Assembly (NCBI GenBank): GCA_964595655.1 | Contig: CAZQQV010000001.1 | Span: 1 to 58,571, forward strand | Length of the DNA stretch: 58,571 nucleotides | Direction of reading: 5' to 3' | From: Caldimicrobium sp964595655 | Lineage (GTDB): Bacteria > Desulfobacterota > Thermodesulfobacteria > Thermodesulfobacteriales > Thermodesulfobacteriaceae | Shown here: in pieces, positions 36,698 through 44,623 of the stretch | How the letters are laid out: every line of letters begins with the position of its first letter | Numbering within the stretch: position 1 is the first letter of the stretch | The notes under the pieces: model-generated | What the model was told of the DNA's origin: nothing | Database searches by the model: none | What the model saw: the letters and a program-made list of their open reading frames with translations, nothing else | Made by a program: the position numbers and the translations under genes

Positions 36698-37138
36698 ATG
36701 AGAAGAGGGCTAGTTAAGATTTTGGGTGTGCTAATCTTAAGTTTGGTATTTTCTTTCTTTTTAAGCAAGGTGACTTATGCTAACAACTATCTTAAGCCAG
36801 AGGAGTTAAAAAAGTGGCTTGAGACTGGAAAGAAGGTTATTATCGTTGATATTCAACCTCATGATGAGTTTGTGAAGCGCCACATTAAAGGTTCCATTGA
36901 AACCAATGCTTTTCCTGCCAATACTGATGAGTTAAAAAAGAGGCTTGATAAAGCTCTTCCTGTTATTAATAAATCTAATGATCCAGTAGTAATTGTTTGT
37001 CCAAGGGGAAAGAGCGGGGCCAAAAATGCTTATGATTATCTTAAATCCAAAGGGGTTCCTGAATCAAGACTTTATATCCTTGAAGGCGGTATAGCAGGCT
37101 GGCCTTATCCCGAACTTCTTGAAAAAGGTGGAAAGTAG
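36698..37138 (+). CDS. Exported single-domain rhodanese
   Basis: This 146-residue protein has an N-terminal signal peptide (ILGVLILSLVFSFFLSKVTYA) and one rhodanese domain: VIIVDIQPHDEFVKRHIKGS, active-site Cys in VIVCPRGKSGAKNA, and GGIAGWPYPE. Rhodaneses move sulfane sulfur. Being exported, it may detoxify or deliver sulfur in the periplasm. I use ATG 36698, with GGGGGG 7 bp upstream, and not the TTG 18 bp earlier. It immediately precedes the ArsM-ArsS gene. Confidence 0.88.
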   Translation: MRRGLVKILGVLILSLVFSFFLSKVTYANNYLKPEELKKWLETGKKVIIVDIQPHDEFVKRHIKGSIETNAFPANTDELKKRLDKALPVINKSNDPVVIVCPRGKSGAKNAYDYLKSKGVPESRLYILEGGIAGWPYPELLEKGGK

Positions 37139-37139
37139 T

Positions 37140-39209
37140 ATGACAGTTGAAACTTCAGTTCTTGAAACTTACAAAAGGGCAGCAAAAGAAAAAAACATAA
37201 AGCTTTGCTGCCCTGTTTCTTATTCCCGTCCTGAATTATTAAAGATTATTCCTCAGGAAATTCTTGAAAGAGATTATGGATGCGGAGATCCAACGGTTTA
37301 TGTAAGAGAAGGGGAAGTTGTCCTTGATCTTGGATCAGGATCTGGAAAGCACTGTTATATGATAGCTCAAATTGTTGGACCTAAAGGGAAGGTAATTGGG
37401 GTGGATTTCAACGACGAAATGTTGGCCTTGGCAAGAAAATATCAGGATGAAATCGCAAAGAAACTTGGATATTTAAACACGGAATTTCGTAAGGCCCGTA
37501 TTCAAAATTTAAAACTTGATCTTGAAAAGGTTGATAGATATCTTCTTGAAAATCCCGTAAAGACTTCAGAAGATCTAATAAAATTTGAAGAGTTTATTAA
37601 TTATCTTCAAGAAAAAGAGCCTCTCATTCCTGATAACTCTATTGATACCGTTGTTTCAAACTGTGTTCTTAATTTGGTGAAAGATGAAGACAAGGAAAGA
37701 CTTTTCAAAGAAATTTATCGCGTTCTTAAGCCAGAAGGAAGGGCTGTAATAAGTGATATCGTCTCTGATGAAGATGTGCCAGAGCATTTGAAGAAGGATC
37801 CTGAGCTCTGGTCAGGCTGTATTTCTGGTGCTTTAAGGGAGGATAAATTTATTGAAGCCTTCTTAAAAGCAGGATTTAGCAGTGTAAAAATTCTTAAATA
37901 TGAAGAAAAACCCTGGCAAGTTATTGAAGGGATTGAGTTTCGTTCAATAACTATAGAGGCCTATAAAGGTGAAAAGGGAGCTTGCATAGACAAAGGTCAT
38001 GCTGTAATATACCTTGGGCCTTTTGTAAAAGTTGAGGACTCTGAGGGACATATCTTTGAACTTGGAAAAAGGGTAGCTGTTTGCGAAAGGACCTTTAAAA
38101 ACTTAAAAAGATATGCTTATGATCAGTTCATTTTCATAGAACCCTCTGTAAAGCTCCAGCCAAGACCTTTTCCCTGTAATGAAAAAATTATCTATCGCTC
38201 ACCCAAAGTTACTAAAAATGGTAAGTGGGACTCTGTTGTGGGGGGAAGCTCCTGTTGTTTACCACCCCAGGAATTCATACCCTTTTCACAAAAATTAAAA
38301 GAGCTTGGTATAAATTTGACCAAAGATTCTGTTGATATTATCCAAGTAAATGTAGGCTATAAATGCAACGAAAAGTGTCTTCACTGTCATCTTTCAGCAG
38401 GGCCAAAGGGTCCTTTAATGTCAGAGGAAATAATGTCTGCAATTCTTGAGCTTTTGAAGAGATATCCAGGAAAAATTCTTGATATCACAGGAGGTTCCCC
38501 TGAGCTTCATCCTTCAATAATGAATTTTATATCAAAGGCTTCTTTATATACCAAAGAAATCTTCTTTAGAACAAATTTAGTAGCTCTTGCAGAAAGGGAA
38601 GATCTTATGGCTTTTCTTGCAGAAAAAAATGTGAAGATCATTGGCTCTTTTCCCAGTCTTGAAGAACACAGTGCAGACCTTTTTAGGGGAAAAGGTTTTT
38701 ATAAAAAGGCTATTACAGCCCTCAAAAAGTTAAATGAAATGGGCTTTGGGAAAAATTATTCCCTTTATCTCATGGTAAATCCGACAGATATATCCCTTGC
38801 ACCACCTGAAAATGAAATAAAAGAGAAATTTCACAAATTTTTAACCGAAAGAGGAATATCTTTTTCAGATCTTTATGTTCTCAACAATTTCCCTATAGGG
38901 AGATTTAAAAAATATTTGAAAAAAATAGGGAAACTGGAAGATTATTATAGACTTCTTTATGCTAATTTTAATCCTGAAACCCTTGAAAAAGTAATGTGTC
39001 TAAAACTAATCAACATTGCTCCTGATGGAACTCTATATGATTGTGATTTCAATCAGGCCTTGAAGTTATCTCTTAAGAGTCCAAAAAATGTCTTTGAACT
39101 CCTTGAGAGAGGGCTTGAGGCTTTGGAAAAACAGCCTATTAAGATTGGAGATCACTGTTATGGCTGCACAGCTCTTTATGGAACAAGCTGTTTCGGAGCT
39201 CTTACATAA
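37140..39209 (+). CDS. ArsM-ArsS fusion: arsenite methyltransferase plus radical SAM arsenosugar enzyme
   Basis: This protein of about 689 residues joins two enzymes. Residues 1 to about 290 are an ArsM-like methyltransferase with SAM motif LDLGSGSGKHC (G65-G69). Three cysteines, C48 (RDYGCGDP), C175 (SNCVLNL) and C227 (SGCISGA), correspond to the arsenic-binding triad of ArsM. A linking domain of about 100 residues has CERTF and SSCC. From about residue 395 follows an ArsS-type radical SAM domain with CNEKCLHCH (C409, C413, C416) and DITGGSPELHP. It ends in a Cys-rich block (CYGCTALYG). ArsM makes dimethylarsenical; ArsS attaches a deoxyadenosyl group to it. Having both in one chain is unusual. 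ATG 37140 lies just after the rhodanese stop. Confidence 0.85.
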   Translation: MTVETSVLETYKRAAKEKNIKLCCPVSYSRPELLKIIPQEILERDYGCGDPTVYVREGEVVLDLGSGSGKHCYMIAQIVGPKGKVIGVDFNDEMLALARKYQDEIAKKLGYLNTEFRKARIQNLKLDLEKVDRYLLENPVKTSEDLIKFEEFINYLQEKEPLIPDNSIDTVVSNCVLNLVKDEDKERLFKEIYRVLKPEGRAVISDIVSDEDVPEHLKKDPELWSGCISGALREDKFIEAFLKAGFSSVKILKYEEKPWQVIEGIEFRSITIEAYKGEKGACIDKGHAVIYLGPFVKVEDSEGHIFELGKRVAVCERTFKNLKRYAYDQFIFIEPSVKLQPRPFPCNEKIIYRSPKVTKNGKWDSVVGGSSCCLPPQEFIPFSQKLKELGINLTKDSVDIIQVNVGYKCNEKCLHCHLSAGPKGPLMSEEIMSAILELLKRYPGKILDITGGSPELHPSIMNFISKASLYTKEIFFRTNLVALAEREDLMAFLAEKNVKIIGSFPSLEEHSADLFRGKGFYKKAITALKKLNEMGFGKNYSLYLMVNPTDISLAPPENEIKEKFHKFLTERGISFSDLYVLNNFPIGRFKKYLKKIGKLEDYYRLLYANFNPETLEKVMCLKLINIAPDGTLYDCDFNQALKLSLKSPKNVFELLERGLEALEKQPIKIGDHCYGCTALYGTSCFGALT

Positions 39210-40827
39210 TTGTACTGAATGCAGAATTTGCCAGAGAGCCTGCCCATTTCTTGAAAAATATGGACTTCCAAAGGAGATAATCCTTAATAAAAAAGAAGAG
39301 GTATTTTATTGCACCAATTGTTCAGCCTGCACCTATCTCTGTAAAGAGGGTCTTGACCCGGCAGAAGCTCTCTATTCCCTTAAGGTTCAATTATTAAAAG
39401 AGGGGGTTCCCCTTGGACAAAAATTGAAAAATAGCGCTCTCTCCTTTATTAAACGCATTCATTCCTTTCCCTTTTCTCACTGGGAGAGGGCTGAAAAGGT
39501 CTTCTGGCCAGGTTGCAGTTTCTGGGGAATATATCCTCATTTAATTAAAGAGATATTGAAAATTTTAAATAAAAATTCTGAAAAAAAATTTGGCCTTGTG
39601 CTTGATTGTTGTCTTGATCCTCTTTATCAGATTGGAGCGGTAAAAGAGGTAGAAAGAGCTTGGAAAAATTTAAATCTTAGGTTTTTTCAGAATGGAATAA
39701 AAGAAGTTATTCTTGGATGCACAAATTGTTATAAAATTTTTAAAAAATACTCAGAAAATCTTCAGGTAAAACACATTCTTGAAGTTCTTCCTGAAAGTCT
39801 CTTTGAGAATATTCCTTCAAATTCTTTTTTTCATCTTCCCTGTCCAGCCTTTAAAGAGAGAAATTTCAGAGAAAGGATGGTTCAGAAATTTGGAGGGCAT
39901 TTTTCCAAAATTCTTAAAATTCCCTCCTGCTGTGGGGCAGGAGGAGGGGCTTACATCAATGAAGAGCTTTCTCAGGATTTTTTAAAAATAACCGTAAAGA
40001 AAGCTCAAAAAAACCCAATAATAACCTTTTGTTTTGGCTGCAAAAACCGTTTTGTAGGTATAGGAGAAAGGGGGATACACCTTCTTGAAACGTTAAAAGA
40101 CATAAAACCTCTTGAAAAGAAAGTATCCTCAATAACTAAATGGTTAAATCGTTTAAAGCTTTCCTTTGAAAGAAAGCTTTTTAAAACTAAAACCTTCCTT
40201 TTCTTTATTTTTTTGGGTCTTATTTTTTTGAGTTTTTATTTTCAATGGAAGGGTTTATTAAAGCCTGAAATTCTCACTAATCAATTACAAAAATTTGCAG
40301 GCCATCCCCTTTCAATCCCTCTTTACTTACTCATTTATACCCTTGCTCCAAGCTTCTTTGTGTCAAGCCTTGCTTTAACAATGCTTGCGGGTTTTCTTTG
40401 GGGACCTATTTTAGGTAGTATTCTTGCTTTAACTGGTGCAACCCTTGGAGCAACCCTTTCTTTTCAGCTTGCAAGATACTTTTTCAGAGACACCCTTAAG
40501 GCTCGTCTTGGTTATGAAAAGTGGAAATATTTTGAGGAAATAACCAAAAAACACGGCTGGAAGGCTGTAGCCTTTGTTCGCCTCTTTCCGCTTTTTTCTT
40601 TTCCTGTGGTAAATTATTTATTTGGATTAACCTCTATTGATTTAAAAACCTATGTAATTTGCACTTTTATCTTTATGGCACCAGCTGGCTTTGCTTATAC
40701 AGGCCTTGGTTACTCTTTAAAAGGTATTATTCTTGAGGGAAAAATTTTACCCCTTATTTTAGTTCTGCTCTTTCTTAGTGCATTGACCCTTCTTCTTCGG
40801 TATCTTTCCAAGAAATGGAAAATTTAG
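39160..40827 (+). CDS. Ferredoxin/CCG (GlpC/HdrD-like) protein fused to a VTT (TVP38/TMEM64) membrane domain
   Basis: This protein of about 555 residues starts with two classic 4Fe-4S motifs (C18, C21, C24, C28 and C51, C54, C57, C61). The CCG-type region follows (DCCLDP, GCTNCYKIF, SCCGAGGG), as in HdrB/HdrD and GlpC. From about residue 345 there are several membrane helices with the VTT signature (TMLAGFLWGPILGSILALTG, FVRLFPLFSFPVVNYLFGL). A redox module tethered to a SNARE-associated-type membrane protein could pass electrons between quinone and the radical SAM or arsenical chemistry upstream; this is inference. I choose ATG 39160 (GGAG 9 bp upstream), overlapping the ArsM-ArsS gene by 50 bp. 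Confidence 0.8.
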   Translation: MAAQLFMEQAVSELLHNCTECRICQRACPFLEKYGLPKEIILNKKEEVFYCTNCSACTYLCKEGLDPAEALYSLKVQLLKEGVPLGQKLKNSALSFIKRIHSFPFSHWERAEKVFWPGCSFWGIYPHLIKEILKILNKNSEKKFGLVLDCCLDPLYQIGAVKEVERAWKNLNLRFFQNGIKEVILGCTNCYKIFKKYSENLQVKHILEVLPESLFENIPSNSFFHLPCPAFKERNFRERMVQKFGGHFSKILKIPSCCGAGGGAYINEELSQDFLKITVKKAQKNPIITFCFGCKNRFVGIGERGIHLLETLKDIKPLEKKVSSITKWLNRLKLSFERKLFKTKTFLFFIFLGLIFLSFYFQWKGLLKPEILTNQLQKFAGHPLSIPLYLLIYTLAPSFFVSSLALTMLAGFLWGPILGSILALTGATLGATLSFQLARYFFRDTLKARLGYEKWKYFEEITKKHGWKAVAFVRLFPLFSFPVVNYLFGLTSIDLKTYVICTFIFMAPAGFAYTGLGYSLKGIILEGKILPLILVLLFLSALTLLLRYLSKKWKI

Positions 40828-41450
40828 AGGCCCTCTGCCTCTTTTTTAAAATTCCCGAATTCGGGAAAGTGAAAACAAGACTTGCAAGAGAAATAGGAAA
40901 TAAAGAGACTCTAAAGATTTATCAATATTTATTGAAAAACTCTATTAAAACAGCAGAAGAGTTAGCCTCTATTAGACCTGTAAAACTATTTGGGTTTTAT
41001 AAAGGTAATTATTTACATGATTTAAAAAAATTTTTTAATTTCAAAAAAAGTTGGAGATTTTTACCCCAAGAGGGAAAAACCCTTGCAGAACGACTTAGAA
41101 GGGCAGGGGAGTTACTTTTAAATCTTAACTTTAAAAAAATTATTTTCATTGGTGCTGATTGTCCACATCTTTCAGTTGATTATTTTCTTGAGGCCTATCA
41201 AGCACTTGAAAATTATTCTGTGGTTATAGGGCCTTCGCAGGATGGTGGTTATGTTTTGCTTGGATTTAACTATAATTTTAAAAAAAGACTTTTTCTTTTA
41301 TTTGATAATTTACCATTTGAAACATCAAAACTTTTTGAAAAAACTATAAAAAGGTTATCTTCCCATGATTTTTATCTTTTACCTGATCTTTTTGATATAG
41401 ATACTTTTGAGGATTGGCAAAAATATTTAAAAATAACAAAGGTGACTTGA
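40815..41450 (+). CDS. TIGR04282-type (DUF2064) nucleotidyl/glycosyltransferase of the arsenosugar-like cluster
   Basis: This 211-residue GT-A-like protein has ALCLFFKIPEFGKVKTRLA, FIGADCPHL, GPSQDGGYVLLGF and DNLPFETSKL, the pattern of the TIGR04282 family that co-occurs with ArsM/ArsS and TIGR04283. The exact reaction is not known to me. It overlaps the Fe-S/VTT fusion by 13 bp and is the last gene before the peroxiredoxin promoter. Confidence 0.85.
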   Translation: MENLEALCLFFKIPEFGKVKTRLAREIGNKETLKIYQYLLKNSIKTAEELASIRPVKLFGFYKGNYLHDLKKFFNFKKSWRFLPQEGKTLAERLRRAGELLLNLNFKKIIFIGADCPHLSVDYFLEAYQALENYSVVIGPSQDGGYVLLGFNYNFKKRLFLLFDNLPFETSKLFEKTIKRLSSHDFYLLPDLFDIDTFEDWQKYLKITKVT

Positions 41451-41474
41451 CAAAATCGATTTTTAAATTAAATT
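41447..41474 (+). promoter_or_regulatory. Promoter of the peroxiredoxin gene
   Basis: TTGACA (41447-41452) overlaps the stop of the preceding gene. TAAATT (41469-41474) follows after 16 bp. The peroxiredoxin ribosome-binding site AAGGAGG and ATG 41508 lie downstream. The -10 is a weak match (4 of 6). Confidence 0.5.
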
Positions 41475-41507
41475 TAAGAAAAAAATAATTAAAAAGGAGG
41501 TGGGAAG

Positions 41508-42107
41508 ATGTGCACAAAGGTTGGAGCTCCAGCGCCAGATTTTGAGACTGATGCTTATTTTCCCAATGGAGAGATTAAAAAGATTAAACTCTCCGATTAC
41601 AAAGGAAAATGGGTAGTTCTTCTCTTTTATCCTGCAGATTTTACCTTTGTATGCCCAACTGAGCTTGTAGATGTGGCTGAGAAGTATAATGAACTTAAAA
41701 ATTTAAATGTAGAAGTTATTGGCATAAGCATTGACACCGTTTTTGTGCACAAGGTATGGCAGGAAATTGAATTGTCTAAGATGATTGAAGGGGGCATTCC
41801 ATATCCCTTAGCTTCAGATCTTGGTGGAAAGATTGGTCAACTCTATGGAGTGTATGATGAGGCCTTGGGGCTTGATTTGAGAGGAACATTCATTATTGAC
41901 CCTGATGGAGTTCTTCAGTCTGTTGAGATTAACAATGCCCCTGTAGGTAGAAATGCTGACGAACTTGTCAGAAAGATTAAAGCCTTCCAGCATGTAAGAG
42001 CAACTGGAGGTAAAGAAGTTTGTCCAGCCAAATGGGAACCTGGAAAACCCACTCTTCAACCAGGAATTGAGCTTGCCGGAAAGGTTTACGAGGTCTACAA
42101 AAAGTAA
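41508..42107 (+). CDS. Typical 2-Cys peroxiredoxin (AhpC/TSA family)
   Basis: This 199-residue peroxiredoxin has the peroxidatic motif PADFTFVCPTEL and a C-terminal resolving Cys in GKEVCPAKWEPG, so it is a typical 2-Cys enzyme that reduces H2O2 and organic peroxides. It has its own promoter and a strong terminator, so it is a separate unit after the arsenosugar-like cluster. It may protect the oxygen-sensitive radical SAM and Fe-S proteins upstream. Confidence 0.95.
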   Translation: MCTKVGAPAPDFETDAYFPNGEIKKIKLSDYKGKWVVLLFYPADFTFVCPTELVDVAEKYNELKNLNVEVIGISIDTVFVHKVWQEIELSKMIEGGIPYPLASDLGGKIGQLYGVYDEALGLDLRGTFIIDPDGVLQSVEINNAPVGRNADELVRKIKAFQHVRATGGKEVCPAKWEPGKPTLQPGIELAGKVYEVYKK

Positions 42108-42123
42108 TCCTATTTTCAACCTT

Positions 42124-42150
42124 AGGGGGCCTTGCCCCCTTCTCTTTTTT
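42124..42150 (+). terminator. Rho-independent terminator after the peroxiredoxin
   Basis: Perfect 7 bp stem AGGGGGC/GCCCCCT with a CTT loop (42124-42140), followed by the T-rich tract TCTCTTTTTT (42141-42150). Confidence 0.9.
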
Positions 42151-42165
42151 AAGTAAAATTTTTCT

Positions 42166-42621
42166 GTGGATCTCTATTATTTCTCCTATACTGGAACCTC
42201 AAGAAATGTTGCCTTTGCCCTTGCAGAAATTTTTAAAATAACTCCTAAAGAAATAAAAAGCTTCTCCTTCCCTTATCCTATCTGGCTTTTTCTTTCCTTT
42301 ATACCTCATCTGAGTTTGAAAGCCTATTTTGAATATCCTAAAAGCCCCTTTGGAATCCTTGTTTTCCCTAAGTGGACCTTTAATTGCCCTCCTGTGACAT
42401 ATTTTTTAAAAAATGTCTCCTTTGAAAAACTTCTTTTAATTATCCCTTTTGGAGGTTGGCGAGAAAAACCTTATGGAGAGTATTATAAAAAACTTGCTTT
42501 GAAAAAGAGTAAAAAGGTTGATATTATATACATAAAGAGAAAAAACTGGCTCAGTAAAGAAGAGCAGATCCTAAAAGGAATTTCTGAAAAGGTTGGAGCG
42601 TTCTTTGATGGGACTTACTGA
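42166..42621 (+). CDS. Flavodoxin-like protein
   Basis: This 151-residue protein, starting at GTG 42166, has the flavodoxin FMN-phosphate loop YYFSYTGTSRNVAFALAEIF at the N-terminus and a later LLIIPFGGW block. The middle is unusually aromatic. It may be an electron carrier or an FMN-dependent subunit. It sits between a terminator and an orphan MntA gene, which begins inside its 3' end. Confidence 0.6.
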   Translation: MDLYYFSYTGTSRNVAFALAEIFKITPKEIKSFSFPYPIWLFLSFIPHLSLKAYFEYPKSPFGILVFPKWTFNCPPVTYFLKNVSFEKLLLIIPFGGWREKPYGEYYKKLALKKSKKVDIIYIKRKNWLSKEEQILKGISEKVGAFFDGTY

Positions 42622-43036
42622 GAGTAGAAGGCCGGACTTAGTAGAGGCTCTTGCAAGGGAGCTTAAGAACGAAAGAGATATCCTTTTTGCTTATCTCTTT
42701 GGTAGTCAGGCAACCGGAAAAACCCACATAGAAAGTGATCTTGACATAGCAGTATACTTAGAGCCCTTTCCAGAGGATATTTTAGAAAGAAAATTAGAAT
42801 TAATTGATAAAATAAGTGAAATCACACATTTTAACTATATTGACCTTGTAATTTTAAATCAGGCTCCGCCTCTTTTAATACACTCTGTTATGAGGACAGG
42901 AAAACTTCTTTTTTCTAAGGATGAGGAAAGACGGGTTTCATTTATGGCTAAAAAACTTTCTGAGGCCCTTGATTTTGAGATTCACCTACGAAAATATCAA
43001 GAGGCTTTAAAGAGAAGACTTGAGGAGGGCAAGTGA
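42608..43036 (+). CDS. mntA: Orphan MntA-type nucleotidyltransferase antitoxin
   Basis: This 142-residue nucleotidyltransferase has FGSQATGK, then SDLDIAVYL, again the GS-X10-DxD spacing of MntA, and a C-terminal helix that usually precedes a HepT gene. I use ATG 42608; a TTG at 42593 is also in frame. It overlaps the flavodoxin-like gene by 14 bp. Only a vestige of hepT follows, so it appears to be an antitoxin without its toxin. Confidence 0.85.
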   Translation: MGLTESRRPDLVEALARELKNERDILFAYLFGSQATGKTHIESDLDIAVYLEPFPEDILERKLELIDKISEITHFNYIDLVILNQAPPLLIHSVMRTGKLLFSKDEERRVSFMAKKLSEALDFEIHLRKYQEALKRRLEEGK

Positions 43037-43092
43037 GGCTGGAAGATCTGAAAAAATTTGTTTTTTATATTTTGAAGTTCCTTGAGGAGTAG
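43033..43092 (+). pseudogene. HepT toxin vestige after mntA
   Basis: A frame opening at GTG 43033 overlaps the mntA stop by 4 bp (GTGA) and has GAGGAGG upstream, the normal start layout of hepT. It encodes only about 19 residues (VRLEDLKKFVFYILKFLEE) before TAG. The sequence resembles the C-terminal helix of HepT proteins (LEDL-FV--IL-FLE). This fits a hepT that lost most of its coding region by internal deletion. Confidence 0.45.
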
Positions 43093-43206
43093 TTTATAAA
43101 GGTAAATGAGCTTGACAAAAAACAATTTTTATTTTACATAATATATCTTATCAGAAGTAAAGAAAAAAAACAAAAAACTTTTCCAATCTTTAAATCCCCA
43201 TAACTT

Positions 43207-44433
43207 TTAAGCTCCGAATTTGGCAAGTTTCCCGGAATGGGCCAATAAAAGCTGCATCAATTTATAGCTTGGAAAAATTCCAAGCTCTCCCTTCAAACAC
43301 TCTCTTTCAGTAAATCTCTCTGAAAGGCCTCCAAGACAAAAGGAAGAATAAATTAAGACTGGCACTGGATGCCACGAATGAGATTTCATTTGACAGGGTG
43401 TAGAATGATCCCCAGTTATAGAAATTACATCAGGTTTTAAGGCTAAAACATCTTGTAAAAATCTATCAAATTCTTCAATAACCTTGACTTTACCTTCGTA
43501 ATTTCCGTCCTCACCGTAGGAATCGCTTTTTTTGATGTGAATAAAGAAAAAATCATAGTCTTGAAAAAGATTTTTTATGGTCTCAATTTCGTCCTTTATA
43601 GTTTCTCCCTCAAAGGTAATCACATCCATTCCAACAAGTCTTGCAAGCCCTTTATACATGGGATACACGGCAATGCAGGCGCTTTTTAAACCAAATCTCT
43701 CAGGAAAGGGCTCTATTTCAGGCCTAACTGAGAAACCTCTCAATAAAACATAGTTGGCTTTTGGCTCATTTTTTAAAAGCTCTGCCACTTGATCTATAAA
43801 TTTCTTGGCAATATTTGCCACTTTTTCAGCTTCCTCATTTTCACCTTGCGGTAAAAGAGGTTCTTTATCTGTAGCCTGAGGATCAGTATCATTAACTTTT
43901 TCAGCAAGAGAAGAAATCTTATAGGGAAACCTTAAAATCAAAGAAAAACGATGTTCTTTACCTGAACATAATATTATCTCTACATCATCTATTTTCTTGA
44001 TTTTTTCTGATAAATATTTGATTAATCGTTGATTTTCTTCGGTAGAAATCCTTCCGGCTCTACGATCAACTACGATGGGCCTTCCCTCTTCATATTTGAC
44101 TGTGGCGAAATTTCCCCTTATGGCTACATCTGTCTCTCTAATTTCAAGACCAACCCCTAAGGCTTCAAGGATTCCTCTTTTTATTTCTAACTCTGCAGGA
44201 TTATATCCAAAAATTCCAAGGTGACCGGGACCACTTCCTGGAGTAATCCCATAATCCACTGGGATATGGAGACCCGTGGCTGAAACCTTTGCCAATCTAT
44301 CCAGATTAGGAGTATTAGCAAGTTCAAGAGGAGTTTTGCCTTCTTTCACAGGCAAATCCCCTACCCCATCTAAGACAAAAAGTATAATCTTTACTTTAAA
44401 ATCTTTTTTTAGAAGTTTTTTAAGATTTATCAT
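43207..44433 (-). CDS. apgM: Archaeal-type 2,3-bisphosphoglycerate-independent phosphoglycerate mutase
   Basis: This 408-residue alkaline-phosphatase-fold enzyme has LFVLDGVGDLPV, the archaeal-type PLELANTPNLDRLAK and GSGPGHLGIFGY, and the metal ligands in ITGDHSTPC near the C-terminus. It interconverts 2- and 3-phosphoglycerate with Mn/Zn. ApgM is shorter than bacterial GpmI and is common in archaea and some thermophilic bacteria. Its ATG follows AGGAGG inside the end of the zinc-ribbon gene. Confidence 0.94.
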   Translation of the reverse strand: MINLKKLLKKDFKVKIILFVLDGVGDLPVKEGKTPLELANTPNLDRLAKVSATGLHIPVDYGITPGSGPGHLGIFGYNPAELEIKRGILEALGVGLEIRETDVAIRGNFATVKYEEGRPIVVDRRAGRISTEENQRLIKYLSEKIKKIDDVEIILCSGKEHRFSLILRFPYKISSLAEKVNDTDPQATDKEPLLPQGENEEAEKVANIAKKFIDQVAELLKNEPKANYVLLRGFSVRPEIEPFPERFGLKSACIAVYPMYKGLARLVGMDVITFEGETIKDEIETIKNLFQDYDFFFIHIKKSDSYGEDGNYEGKVKVIEEFDRFLQDVLALKPDVISITGDHSTPCQMKSHSWHPVPVLIYSSFCLGGLSERFTERECLKGELGIFPSYKLMQLLLAHSGKLAKFGA

Positions 44434-44623
44434 TCCTCTCCTCCTCTATGAGGCACTGATTGAAGGTTTCTATCCACTTTTCTTTTAATTCCTCAATTTC
44501 TTCTTGATACTCCTTTGCTGGTCTTTCCATCCCGCAGGTAAGGCACCTTACCTTTGCCTTGGCTCAGGTTCCTGTAAGAATTGCCTTTCCTCCACAGTAT
44601 TTGCACCTTAGGGCTTCTTCCAT
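44420..44623 (-). CDS. Small zinc-ribbon protein with in-frame UGA: candidate selenoprotein
   Basis: A 68-codon frame runs from ATG 44623 (AAGGAAG upstream; the ATG follows the mrp stop directly, TAAATG) to TAA at 44422-44420. The only interruption is TGA at codon 20 (44566-44564). The protein reads CKYCGGK near residues 7-13, then LTGT, the UGA, AKAKVRCLTCG (second CxxC), and a Glu/Lys-rich helix. Coding character continues for 47 codons after the UGA. A perfect 7 bp hairpin starts 11 bp after the UGA. Selenocysteine in place of a Cys is the most attractive reading. A nonsense mutation or sequence error is the alternative. It overlaps apgM by 14 bp. Confidence 0.55.
44537..44552 (-). promoter_or_regulatory. 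SECIS-like hairpin downstream of the in-frame UGA
   Basis: On the coding strand GGTAAGG-TG-CCTTACC is a perfect inverted repeat. It can fold with a GUGC loop that has G and U in the first positions. It starts 11 bp after the UGA, and the loop G lies about 17 bp after it, inside the usual bacterial SECIS distance. No T tract follows, so it is not a terminator. Confidence 0.45.

Noticed and set aside
43112..43140. TTGACA-N17-TACATA promoter on the plus strand
   Set aside because: It points into the 3' end of apgM on the other strand, and no gene or structured RNA follows. AT-rich DNA produces such matches by chance.
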